From positions 150,246-214,245 of the forward strand of contig JAQCEM010000001.1 of assembly GCA_027729635.1 (NCBI GenBank): a stretch of 64,000 nt of DNA. Reading direction: 5' to 3'. Shown here piece after piece: positions 51,101 to 58,766 of this stretch; the first letter of the stretch is position 1; each line of letters opens with the position of its first letter. Below the pieces are notes generated by a model that saw nothing but the letters and a program-made list of their open reading frames with translations, did no database searches and was not told where the DNA came from. This stretch comes from Casp-actino8 sp001510335 (GTDB lineage: Bacteria; Actinomycetota; Acidimicrobiia; Acidimicrobiales; Ilumatobacteraceae). The translations under genes and the position numbers were made by a program.

Positions 51101-51421
51101 CGTATTTGCGGCCAGCCCAAACCCTGGATTCGCGGCAATGTGATAAATATGGGGTTGGCGAGTGCTCGGTTCAGAAGCCTCAGCCTGAGCAATCTCATGT
51201 ACTAACTCGAATTCGGCGGCATCAGAGCCGGTCAACAGCACCAAAATCTGGATATTTGGGTAATCCTGAGCGGCTAGAGCTGAAAAGACCTCTCGTAATA
51301 CTTCACTTGCCGAGTTTGGTTGGTCGACAACGACCGCCACCACGACTCCTGGGTCGGCCGACACGCTGGCTTCAGAAGGCGAAGTCGCAGCGGAAAGAGT
51401 TACTTGTATCTCATTTTCCAC
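48167..51421 (-). CDS. GT2 glycosyltransferase fused to a large polytopic membrane domain
   Basis: 1084 residues. The N-terminal GT2 domain (about 25-265) has LMHDDVVLAPDAIRLMVEEL (DD nucleotide/metal motif), SSCLLVRADLFRELGGF and EFFGEDLDLCWRAHLSG. About 12 TM helices follow (about 290-770), then an external domain and a final TM (about 1035-1055). The GT2 domain probably charges a lipid carrier, and the membrane part may transfer or export the glycan. GTG start at 51421, with minus-strand TAACCT 9 nt upstream. First gene of an operon with DUF5719 and a thioredoxin-like protein. Likely in cell-wall glycan synthesis; substrate unknown. Confidence 0.85.
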   Translation of the reverse strand: MENEIQVTLSAATSPSEASVSADPGVVVAVVVDQPNSASEVLREVFSALAAQDYPNIQILVLLTGSDAAEFELVHEIAQAEASEPSTRQPHIYHIAANPGFGLAANTVLRLVEGDSGFFLLMHDDVVLAPDAIRLMVEELYRSNAGMVGPKFVEWDETRRLQAVGFDCDWFGELDSAVEPHELDQEQHDAVRDVFVLSSSCLLVRADLFRELGGFEPSIEFFGEDLDLCWRAHLSGARVVVVPAATARHRGLIDERLADRRRDSGSLMRQAERHRMSTVLSLTGARRLPIVVPLLFLITCVEALGSMVRGRWQRAFAGLSGLLNLLPSIGNIARRRSRVRMLRQVPDHEVVELQVRGSVRWKRIIRHRRFTPSANIRGAGNDANVRSPKAIASWGVLAVLLFLGGRQLWMNGVHSVGDLLPLPESPRDLLRQYVSGWWAQDLGSTTAQPTSTVLVALGGIITLGQMGLLHTLITIGLIPLGWLGVSALCGVVANERARIVGVIAYAAVPLPYAAVASGRHQVLIAYAVVPWALHLIRSFGGIGTSIVDDEPGDVVDHPSTKQRIRLVAKLSLLFGVTMAFSPGVVVVVLLSALLWLLTAAVSGGSTRAAGLGFSGAMSATAAAVVLNMPWITRYLSHGGWDAIVGSPARSPENLGLWEVLRFGIGPAALGGLIVLLYVPLLVAPLVSKNSRFIWASRAAILSIVLLALALLNSGDDLPIRLPETGILLAPVASCLAIGAAIIVMAFGIDVRGGRFGWRQPLALLSLVTLPLGLLPVVAAASNGQWEQPSVTLAQQMRELLGDSSQGDYRILLVGDSRLIPSDQHTYRDGLAYSLVQNGDASMLNQVSSASRDAKIFIEPLLDAVASGTTGRVGRLMAPLGIRYIVIPVQSSSESLVAVPLGLREAFAEQLDLRNVYGPLSMTIFENSQWIPLTGMLSTVASQQSSEGGAEALVATELTGSLAALNGTTSWASPTQELPAGRFHLGVPFDPRWTLTIDGQTIKPEASFGTVMHFETGDGGLARLSYSNPLSRYMWVLLQVFLWLVVVLGILQPNLRRGSRRQQFELPETTPVVSLSANPISGDQA

Positions 51422-51524
51422 GGTGGGGAAAGGTTACTCGCCCTCATCTCAGACCTCAGGTCACAGTCTCGATGAGGCCAGGGATTCGGGGGTCGAACGC
51501 CTGATCTGAGTAGGGTGAGATGTC

Positions 51525-52865
51525 TTGACTACCAACCACGAGTCCGTCGAAAACGAGTCGACCGCATCGGCCCGCATTCCTCTCCCCGAGGGAACGTTGG
51601 CGGTCGGCGGAGGTCTGTTGGTGGCAGGCATCTCTAGTTACGCCTTTTTTAAGGTGGGCCAAGAGGCACTCGGCAAAGAAGACTTCAAACCCATCGTGGC
51701 CCTGTGGTTCGCCACCTTTGTTTTGGCCCCCGGATTTTTCTTGCCCCTCGAGCAAGAAATGGGACGCGCTCTGGCCCATCGGCGCGCCCTCAATCAAGGT
51801 GGTCGTCCAGTCGTGGCGCGTATCGTTCCCCTTGGTGCTGCTGTCGCTGGCATCATCGTCGCGGTGTTGGCGGGTCTCAGCTCACTCGCAACTCGCGAAT
51901 TCTTTGAGGGCTACGCCCTCGTGACAGCGGCCCTCATTATTGCTTTTGTCGCCTACGCCCCCACCCACCTCGCTCGCGGAATTTGCTCTGGCCAGGGACG
52001 GTTTGCATCGTACGGAATTGTCATGGGTGCAGACGGATTCGTGCGAATCGTTGGATGCATCGTGCTTTGGCAAATGGGCATCACCAATGTCGGCGCATAT
52101 GCGATGCTCATCGCCCTTTCGCCTCTTTCTGGAGTACTTGTTGTTTGGTTACGCGGCGACATCAAAACAACACCAGGTCCCGTTGCCCCATGGAGCGAAG
52201 TCACCCCAAATCTTGGCTGGCTACTACTTGGATCGTTAATGGGAGCGGGTCTTGTCAACGCCGGTCCACTGGCGATCAATATTTTGGCAACCGACGGACA
52301 GTCTGGATTGGTGACCGCCTTTGGTAACGGAGTTCTGCTGTCACGAGTTCCGCTATTCCTTTTCCAAGCGGTACAAGCAGCACTACTCCCCCGCCTCGCA
52401 CTTTTGGCGGCACAAGGCGACCTTGTTGAATTCCGCAACGGATTTCGTCGCCTGATGCAGGTTGTCATTTTTGTCGGAGTTGTCGGAACCGTTGGCTCGT
52501 TTGCCTTCGGACCACCATTGCTAAAAGTTGTGTACGACGATGTTCTCAATCGAAGTTCCCTCACCATGTTGGCCCTCGGTAGCGCTCTATATATGGTGGC
52601 CCTCGCAACAGCGCAAGCAGTGATTGCTCTCAACGGTCATGCACTCGTTGGCATGGGCTGGCTTCTCGGAATGATCACTTTCGTCGGCTGCACGTGGCTC
52701 GCTTCTGACGATTTGTACCTTCGTGTTGAGATCGGTCTAGTTGCCAGCTCGCTTGTGGCACTCGCAGTGTTTACAGTCTCGTTGATTCGCTTGCTCAAAG
52801 AGGGAGCAAACATAACCCCTGAATCATTGAGCGATGCGTTGTCTGACCGCCCTTTTGAGACGTAA
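51525..52865 (+). CDS. Polysaccharide flippase-like membrane protein (MOP superfamily)
   Basis: 446 residues with about 12 TM helices in the pattern of Wzx/MATE-type exporters: the first pair near AVGGGLLVAGISSYAFF, EQEMGRALAHRRA in the first cytosolic loop, and the second half starting near WLLLGSLMGAGLVNAGPLAINIL. It begins with TTG 51525, supported by AGGGTGAG just upstream. It stands between the GT2 operon (divergent) and gmd (convergent). Flipping of lipid-linked oligosaccharide across the membrane is the natural role. Confidence 0.8.
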   Translation: MTTNHESVENESTASARIPLPEGTLAVGGGLLVAGISSYAFFKVGQEALGKEDFKPIVALWFATFVLAPGFFLPLEQEMGRALAHRRALNQGGRPVVARIVPLGAAVAGIIVAVLAGLSSLATREFFEGYALVTAALIIAFVAYAPTHLARGICSGQGRFASYGIVMGADGFVRIVGCIVLWQMGITNVGAYAMLIALSPLSGVLVVWLRGDIKTTPGPVAPWSEVTPNLGWLLLGSLMGAGLVNAGPLAINILATDGQSGLVTAFGNGVLLSRVPLFLFQAVQAALLPRLALLAAQGDLVEFRNGFRRLMQVVIFVGVVGTVGSFAFGPPLLKVVYDDVLNRSSLTMLALGSALYMVALATAQAVIALNGHALVGMGWLLGMITFVGCTWLASDDLYLRVEIGLVASSLVALAVFTVSLIRLLKEGANITPESLSDALSDRPFET

Positions 52866-52876
52866 GACGAACATTC

Positions 52877-53872
52877 TTAAGCGAGGGCGATGCCTGCCTT
52901 TTTGGCTTCAAGTTTGAGGTCGTGTTGCACCATCATGCGTACCAGACTTGGGAAATCAACTTCAGGCTTCCAACCCAATTTTTCGCGAGCCTTACTTGAA
53001 TCACCGATCAACAAATCAACTTCGGCTGGGCGGAAAAACTTCGGATCCTGACGGACATACGGACGCCAATCTCCAACACCAGCCTCAGCGAACGCTAATT
53101 CAACGAGCTCTTCAATAGTGTGGGTCTCGCCCGTCGCAATGACGTAATCATCGGGCTCATCTTGTTGCAACATCATCCACATTGCCTTCACATAATCGCC
53201 GGCATAACCCCAGTCGCGCTTGGCATCAAGATTGCCGAGCACGAGCTCTGTCTCCAATCCAAGTTTGATACGAGCCGCAGCATTGGTGACTTTGCGCGTC
53301 ACGAACTCAACTCCGCGGCGAGGACCTTCGTGATTGAACAAGATTCCCGAACACGCCCACATGTCGTAACTCTCGCGGTAATTTACCGTGATGTCATGAC
53401 CAAAAACTTTGGCGCAGCCATAGGGCGAACGCGGGTGGAAGGGTGTGAGTTCAGTCTGTGGAATCTGACGAACCTTGCCGAACATCTCTGATGAAGAAGC
53501 TTGGTAGAAGCGCATCTTGCTGTTGGTGTTACCGCCGACCATGCGCATTGCTTCAAGCATGCGTAAAACGCCCGTACCCGTGAGGTTCGCGGTCAATTCA
53601 GCCTGGTTCCACGACAGCGCCACAAACGAAATTGCTGCCAAGTTGTAAATCTCATCTGGTTGAGCAACTTCCATCGCCTTAACCAAAGACGGCAAGTCCG
53701 CAAGATCGCCGGGGACGATGTTGACATAGGGAAATTCATCGCGCAGCATGTCACCTTTGGGGTTGTTCTGCCCCTTGACCATGCCAAAAATCTCGTATCC
53801 CTTGCTGTTCAAGAATTCAGCCATGTGTTGGCCGTCTTGACCCGTAATACCGGTGATAAACGCTCGGGGCAT
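52877..53872 (-). CDS. gmd: GDP-mannose 4,6-dehydratase
   Basis: A 331-residue SDR-type dehydratase. NADP motif GITGQDGQH, the ASSSEMFGK Ser/Thr-Glu pair, catalytic SPYGCAKVFGH (Tyr, Lys), FNHEGPRRG, and GNLDAKRDWGYAGDYVKAMW are all GMD-specific. It makes GDP-4-keto-6-deoxy-mannose, the precursor of GDP-fucose or GDP-rhamnose. GGAG lies 7 nt before ATG 53872. The usual next enzyme (fucose synthetase or RMD) is not evident in this window; the degenerate epimerase at 56811 is a doubtful candidate. Confidence 0.94.
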   Translation of the reverse strand: MPRAFITGITGQDGQHMAEFLNSKGYEIFGMVKGQNNPKGDMLRDEFPYVNIVPGDLADLPSLVKAMEVAQPDEIYNLAAISFVALSWNQAELTANLTGTGVLRMLEAMRMVGGNTNSKMRFYQASSSEMFGKVRQIPQTELTPFHPRSPYGCAKVFGHDITVNYRESYDMWACSGILFNHEGPRRGVEFVTRKVTNAAARIKLGLETELVLGNLDAKRDWGYAGDYVKAMWMMLQQDEPDDYVIATGETHTIEELVELAFAEAGVGDWRPYVRQDPKFFRPAEVDLLIGDSSKAREKLGWKPEVDFPSLVRMMVQHDLKLEAKKAGIALA

Positions 53873-53978
53873 CAAATAACTCCTGGATTGGGCAATCGGC
53901 GGATCGCTACTGAACCCTCTTATCTTACGCTTTAGGACCTACGCTCGGCTTGATGTTTTGCAATCTTGGGAGTTTCTC

Positions 53979-55070
53979 GTGATCAGAGTTGGAGTCGATG
54001 TCGGCCCACTACATGGTCCGATCACAGGCGTAGGTCGAGCAGTTGATGGCATGGTTCAACAACTGCGCCAGCAAACATCGGTTGAACTCACCGAATATGT
54101 CGTCAGTTTTCGCGCCAAACTGCACGAAAACACGCAAAGACTCCCATTTCCGGCCGGGCTGTCCATCAAAAGTTGGGGTCAACGCGATTTTCCACCAGTC
54201 CGGCCATTCTTCAAGGGAATCCAACTTGTACATGGGATGAACTATGTCGTCCCGCCCACAAAACTGCCACGAGTCGTCACGGTGTATGACTGCTGGGCAC
54301 TTCTCAATCCTGCACAATGCTCTTCAATAACCAATGACGCGATGAAAGCATTACGACGAGCCATTCAAACCGGAGCCGTCGTTCATGCTTCTTCACACGC
54401 GACGGCCACAACTCTGCGCGAGCTATTCCCTACGGCTCGCATTGAGATGATCTATTTGGGCGCTCCCGAACATCGCTCCACTAGTTCACGAAAAATTCGT
54501 CCCAATGCCCTCTCCGACATGAGTGGTGCCCCGTTCATCGTGGCTATTGGAACCGTGGAAAAGCGCAAGAATTATCCGCGCCTCGTTGAGGCCTTTGCTC
54601 TCGCCGCACACGAAAACCCTGATCTGCAGTTGGTGATTGCTGGTTCTGCTGGTGACGACAGCGATCTGCTTCAACAATCAGTTGATTCGTTGTCCCCCAA
54701 ACTGGCGGAACGCGTTCATCTCATTGGTCGGGTCACCGACGACAACATTGAGTGGCTCTACCAACAAGCCACCGCGATGGCCTATCCGTCACTTGATGAG
54801 GGTTTCGGTTTTCCACTATTGGAAGCAATGTCCGCAAATCTCCCGATCGTTGGGTCAACGCGAGGATCAATCCCCGAACTGTCAGGACCGGCCGCAATTT
54901 TGGTTGATCCCTTAGACGTGCTAGCGCTCGCAGAGGCCTTGACCAATGTGGTGACCAACTCCGAACTTCGCATCAAACTTCAGTCCTCGGGCGCAACACA
55001 GTTTCAATCCTTCTCGTGGGAGAAAACGGCCCAGCAGTTAGTCAACCTCTACAACGACCTCGCGAAATAG
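53979..55070 (+). CDS. GT4-family glycosyltransferase
   Basis: 363 residues with a GT-B fold. The N-half has VDVGPLHGPITGVGRAVD. The C-half has IVAIGTVEKRKNYPRLVEAFALA and the donor motif YPSLDEGFGFPLLEAMSANLPIVGS (EGFGxPxxE). GTG 53979 is chosen, with GGGAG 6 nt upstream. It probably adds mannose or a deoxy-sugar to the surface glycan, given gmd next door. Followed by fbiA after 36 nt in the same direction. Confidence 0.88.
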   Translation: MIRVGVDVGPLHGPITGVGRAVDGMVQQLRQQTSVELTEYVVSFRAKLHENTQRLPFPAGLSIKSWGQRDFPPVRPFFKGIQLVHGMNYVVPPTKLPRVVTVYDCWALLNPAQCSSITNDAMKALRRAIQTGAVVHASSHATATTLRELFPTARIEMIYLGAPEHRSTSSRKIRPNALSDMSGAPFIVAIGTVEKRKNYPRLVEAFALAAHENPDLQLVIAGSAGDDSDLLQQSVDSLSPKLAERVHLIGRVTDDNIEWLYQQATAMAYPSLDEGFGFPLLEAMSANLPIVGSTRGSIPELSGPAAILVDPLDVLALAEALTNVVTNSELRIKLQSSGATQFQSFSWEKTAQQLVNLYNDLAK

Positions 55071-55106
55071 CGATTGAAACGAAAGACCAGAAGGAATAAT
55101 GGGAGC

Positions 55107-56075
55107 ATGATTACTGTCCTCGCAGGTGGCGTTGGAGCGGCGCGCTTTTTACGCGGTCTCGTTCTTGAAGTTGACCCAACAGAAATTTCTGTAGTGGTCA
55201 ATACGGGCGATGACACGATCATGCATGGTCTCAACATTTCGCCAGATCTCGACACCGTCACTTACACCGTCGCCAACGCCATAGATCCTGGGCGCGGCTG
55301 GGGACTTGCCAATGAATCTTGGCGAGTCATGGAGTCACTAGCGCGCTATCAAGATGTGAAGCCGCAGAGTTCTAGTTCTGCTGGCACCTGGTTCAATTTA
55401 GGTGATCGCGATCTAGCCACCCACTTGTATCGAACCGCCCGTATTGCTGAGGGTGCAACGCTCGCGACCGTCACTCAGGAAATTGCTCGAGCATGGGGTC
55501 TCGACTTCCGCATGATTCCCATGTCTAACGATGTCGTCTCAACCAAAGTCGACATCGTTGAAGACGGACATGCATCAACAGTGTCATTCCAAGAATATTT
55601 CGTTCAGCGACGCCACGGTGTACCTGTCACCGGCGTCCAGTTTGTTGGCGCATCAACCGCTCAACCGATATTTCTCGATTTACTCGACTCGTCTGAAGCA
55701 ATCATCATCGCTCCGTCGAATCCGATCGTTTCGCTTGGCCCAATTCGCGCTCTTTCAGGGGTAGACCAAGCACTAGCAACCAATCGAGATCGAGTTGTCG
55801 CCATCTCACCGATTGTTGCTGGTTCAGCCTTGAAAGGTCCAGCAGACCGAATGCTGACCGAACTTGGCCATGAGGCATCCGTCGTCGGAGTGGCCCGCAT
55901 TTATGCGCCTGTGTGTTCAACATTGGTGATTGACCAACAAGACGAAGCCCTGCAGAATGCCGTTGAACGTGAAGGAATGAAATGTGTCATCACCGACACG
56001 ATTATGCGCACACCTGAAATAACCCAAGAACTAGCCCGTAAAGTTTTGCAAGAAGCGAGGTCAGGAAAGCCATGA
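55107..56075 (+). CDS. fbiA: 2-phospho-L-lactate (phosphoenolpyruvyl) transferase of F420 synthesis
   Basis: 322 residues, CofD/FbiA family: ITVLAGGVGAARFLRGL at the N-terminus, VVNTGDDTIMHGLNISPDLDTVTYTVA, the WFNLGDRDLATHLYRT motif and APSNPIVSLGPI. It joins the lactate- or enolpyruvate-phosphate side chain to Fo, giving F420-0 or dehydro-F420-0. The ATG at 55107 overlaps no gene and has GGGAG close by. It is coupled to cofE by ATGA. Supports F420 use by the LLM enzymes near 4.2-7 kb. Confidence 0.94.
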   Translation: MITVLAGGVGAARFLRGLVLEVDPTEISVVVNTGDDTIMHGLNISPDLDTVTYTVANAIDPGRGWGLANESWRVMESLARYQDVKPQSSSSAGTWFNLGDRDLATHLYRTARIAEGATLATVTQEIARAWGLDFRMIPMSNDVVSTKVDIVEDGHASTVSFQEYFVQRRHGVPVTGVQFVGASTAQPIFLDLLDSSEAIIIAPSNPIVSLGPIRALSGVDQALATNRDRVVAISPIVAGSALKGPADRMLTELGHEASVVGVARIYAPVCSTLVIDQQDEALQNAVEREGMKCVITDTIMRTPEITQELARKVLQEARSGKP

Positions 56076-56809
56076 GTGAACAAAACCAACAACCACAATT
56101 ACGAATGTCTGCCTGGGGAGTAACCGGGATCGGCGAGATTGTTCCTGGCGATCAGTTGGGTGACGTCATCGTTGATGCATGCCGTGCAGTACCCAATGGA
56201 CCGCTCCTCGATGGTGACGTACTTGTCGTCACCCAAAAAATTGTCTCGAAGGCCGAAGGTCGCATGGTCGAGATTGATCCCGATGATCCCCTTTCACACA
56301 AGGCTCTTGTTGAAGAAGAAGGTGTGCGCGTTGTTCGCCGTCGCGGAGATCTCATCATCACCGAAACCAAACACGGCTTCATCTGTGCAAATAGCGGAAT
56401 TGATTTATCCAATGTTGAACGGGGATGGGCTGCATTGTTACCCATTGACAGCGATCGTTCGGCTCGAAGAATTCGTGACATCATCCGCGCCAAACTTGGC
56501 GTTTCCGTAGGAATCATTATTTCTGACACTTTTGGTCGGCCCTGGCGCAAGGGACTCACCGATGTTGCAATTGGCGTTGCCGGTGTCGCTGGAGTTCTCG
56601 ATCTTCGCGGCACCCCCGATGCCTTGGGTCGCGCGATGCAAGTCACCGAAGTTTCAATTGCTGATGAAGTTGCCTCGGCAGCCGAGTTAGTGATGGGCAA
56701 ATCAAACGGTGTTCCCGTCGCCGTCGTACGTGGTTTAGACCCATCGTGGCTACGCGAATCTTCAATTAACGAAATTGTGCGCCCACCGCAAGAGGATCTA
56801 TTCCGTTAG
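56072..56809 (+). CDS. cofE: Coenzyme F420-0:L-glutamate ligase, stand-alone CofE domain
   Basis: 245 residues: IGEIVPGDQLGDVI, LLDGDVLVVTQKIVSKAEGR, ICANSGIDLSNVERGW, the SDTFGRPWRKGLTDVAIGVAGV motif. It adds glutamates to F420-0. Mycobacterial FbiB (about 450 residues) carries a second C-terminal FMN-reductase domain that extends the tail and reduces dehydro-F420. Here the gene stops after the CofE domain, as in archaea. A separate reductase would have to exist elsewhere, unless the FMN reductase-like protein at 63185 is relevant, for which there is no evidence. Confidence 0.93.
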   Translation: MSEQNQQPQLRMSAWGVTGIGEIVPGDQLGDVIVDACRAVPNGPLLDGDVLVVTQKIVSKAEGRMVEIDPDDPLSHKALVEEEGVRVVRRRGDLIITETKHGFICANSGIDLSNVERGWAALLPIDSDRSARRIRDIIRAKLGVSVGIIISDTFGRPWRKGLTDVAIGVAGVAGVLDLRGTPDALGRAMQVTEVSIADEVASAAELVMGKSNGVPVAVVRGLDPSWLRESSINEIVRPPQEDLFR

Positions 56810-56810
56810 C

Positions 56811-57752
56811 TCAATTCTTTTCGGGGCTCATTCGATCAAGACCATCGGCAAGAGTTGTCCACGATGACCATCCGAGATGCAGTCGAGCTCGTGATGCCGA
56901 GAGCGCAAATCGTTGCAAACTATGCGCAGGCTTTACTGCTGTAGTCGCCGTCAGACCTTGGCCAATCACTTGCCATAAATCTTTAATGCTGGTCTGTTGA
57001 CCTGTCCCAATATGCAAAACCAATCCCCCACCTTTGGCACACGCTCGAGACGCGGCATCAGCTGCGTCGTCAACAAACAGAAAATCTCGAGTTTGTTTTC
57101 CATCACCAAAAATCGTTGGTTCGTTCAAAGACGCGCGAGCCGCCATAAATGCCGAGACCACATTGTTATTCATCTGTTGACGAGGTCCGTACACGGTCGG
57201 AAGTGCCAAGACCGTGAATTCAATACCGTGGTCGCGACGATACGACTCACAAAGTTCAATAATCGCGTTGGCGGTTACCCCGGACAAACCAACAGGACGA
57301 CGTTCACGATCTTCTTTAATCGGTAACTCGCGTGTTGGCACATCACCGTATAAAACTGCGGCCGGCAAGGTAACAATTACTTTGCCCACCTTGGCCTGAA
57401 CCGCGGCCTCAAATACTGCGACTGCTATTGCATAACTTTTCGTGCACCCTGCAGAATCACGCAGCGTTGGTGTGAGCAACGATGTCACATACATGACCTC
57501 GGGTCGTCGTAGACGAACAACATCAACAAATTCTGGAATCGTGACATCAAGGGTATGTATCCGTAGCGCACCTTCAGTCGACGACGAACGTGCAGCCGCG
57601 AGATTTGACAACGAACCACTCGACAAATCGTCAACGACATCAACGCGAGAATTCTCTGAAAGCAAGCGGTCGACAATATGAGAACCTAAAAATCCGGCAC
57701 CGCCCACAACCATGACTGCGTCAGGTCGCTTGGCAACACTGCGCTGATTCAT
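56811..57752 (-). CDS. NAD-dependent epimerase/dehydratase-fold protein with degenerate active site
   Basis: A 313-residue extended SDR. Nucleotide motif GGAGFLGSH is intact, as are PTVYGPRQQ and FGDGKQTRDFLFVDDAA, typical of UDP-sugar epimerases. The catalytic YxxxK is not there: the aligned segment reads GLSGVTANAIIE, putting Ser157 and Ala161 where Tyr and Lys should be. It may be a non-catalytic or altered sugar-nucleotide enzyme. It starts 9 nt after the sugar nucleotidyltransferase, in one operon. Confidence 0.82.
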   Translation of the reverse strand: MNQRSVAKRPDAVMVVGGAGFLGSHIVDRLLSENSRVDVVDDLSSGSLSNLAAARSSSTEGALRIHTLDVTIPEFVDVVRLRRPEVMYVTSLLTPTLRDSAGCTKSYAIAVAVFEAAVQAKVGKVIVTLPAAVLYGDVPTRELPIKEDRERRPVGLSGVTANAIIELCESYRRDHGIEFTVLALPTVYGPRQQMNNNVVSAFMAARASLNEPTIFGDGKQTRDFLFVDDAADAASRACAKGGGLVLHIGTGQQTSIKDLWQVIGQGLTATTAVKPAHSLQRFALSASRARLHLGWSSWTTLADGLDRMSPEKN

Positions 57753-57761
57753 TGAAACAAC

Positions 57762-58766
57762 CTAAACCGCTGAGGGGTCGGGCACAAACGCATGCTCATG
57801 TGTGGCACCATCGGCGATCACTCCGGCAACGCCCACCACTGTGTCAATGATCGTCGCTCGCTCACCCACGGTTCCCATCACGATTGAATCACGCACCAGT
57901 GCGCCCTCGTGAATAACGGCGGTCGCAAGAATCACTGAGTCATGAATGCTGGCTCCTGGCGCAATGACTGCTCCAGACGACACCAGACTGTGCTCAATCA
58001 AAGCCGTGGCATGCACCTTGGCTCCATTTTCGACGCCTGGAGCAGACATCTGGCGACGAACTCCATCGATCATGTCAAGGTTCGCTCGACGGTAGGGCTC
58101 GGGTCGGCCTGTATCGATCCAGTAATCATCGGTAGCCATCGCGAACAATCGACCATCTTCAACAATCAACGGGAAAATTTCGCGTTCAATCGACACCTTG
58201 CGTCCAAGTTCGATGCGCTGCAAGACCGAAGGTTCAAGAACATAGGTCCCAGCATTAATCAGATTGCTTGGAGCAGTTCCGGGTGCGGGCTTTTCAACAA
58301 ACCGTTCCACCCGACCGTTGGTATCCATAGCGACAACACCGTAAGCAGACGGATCTTCCACTGGGGTCAGATGAATCGTTGCTTCGGCATTCTTTGATCG
58401 ATGACAGGCAATCAGCGAGTTGACATCAAGATCGGTCAGTACATCACCGTTCACAACAACGAATGTGTCATCAATGCCGGCATGATCGGCCGCGAAGCGA
58501 ATTGCCCCTGCTGTATCAAGCGGTTCGGGCTCGACGGCATAGTGCAACCGCACGCCGGCACAAGTTCCGTCGGGGAAGGCTTCAATAAACGGTTCGGGCT
58601 TGAAACCAAGACCAAGGACCACTTCATTGATGCCAGCCGCCGCCAGCATACGTACCAAGTTTTCAACGATTGGTCGATGCCCCACAGGCAACATTGGTTT
58701 AGGCGTTGTGAACGTCAGTGGTCGCAGTCGGGTACCAAACCCGCCGACGAGAACCACCGCGCGCAT
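57762..58766 (-). CDS. Sugar-1-phosphate nucleotidyltransferase, mannose-1-P guanylyltransferase-like
   Basis: 334 residues. It has the N-terminal signature VVLVGGFGTRLRPLTFTTPKPMLPV, VVNGDVLTDLD with metal Asp, FVEKPAPGT, NAGTYVLEP, and a C-terminal left-handed beta-helix of hexapeptide repeats (about 245-320). It resembles the mycobacterial guanylyltransferase Rv3264c, which lies near fbiA/fbiB as here. Activation of mannose-1-P from ManB to GDP-mannose is the best guess; glucose-1-P use is the alternative. It overlaps the upstream gene by one base. Confidence 0.88.
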   Translation of the reverse strand: MRAVVLVGGFGTRLRPLTFTTPKPMLPVGHRPIVENLVRMLAAAGINEVVLGLGFKPEPFIEAFPDGTCAGVRLHYAVEPEPLDTAGAIRFAADHAGIDDTFVVVNGDVLTDLDVNSLIACHRSKNAEATIHLTPVEDPSAYGVVAMDTNGRVERFVEKPAPGTAPSNLINAGTYVLEPSVLQRIELGRKVSIEREIFPLIVEDGRLFAMATDDYWIDTGRPEPYRRANLDMIDGVRRQMSAPGVENGAKVHATALIEHSLVSSGAVIAPGASIHDSVILATAVIHEGALVRDSIVMGTVGERATIIDTVVGVAGVIADGATHEHAFVPDPSAV

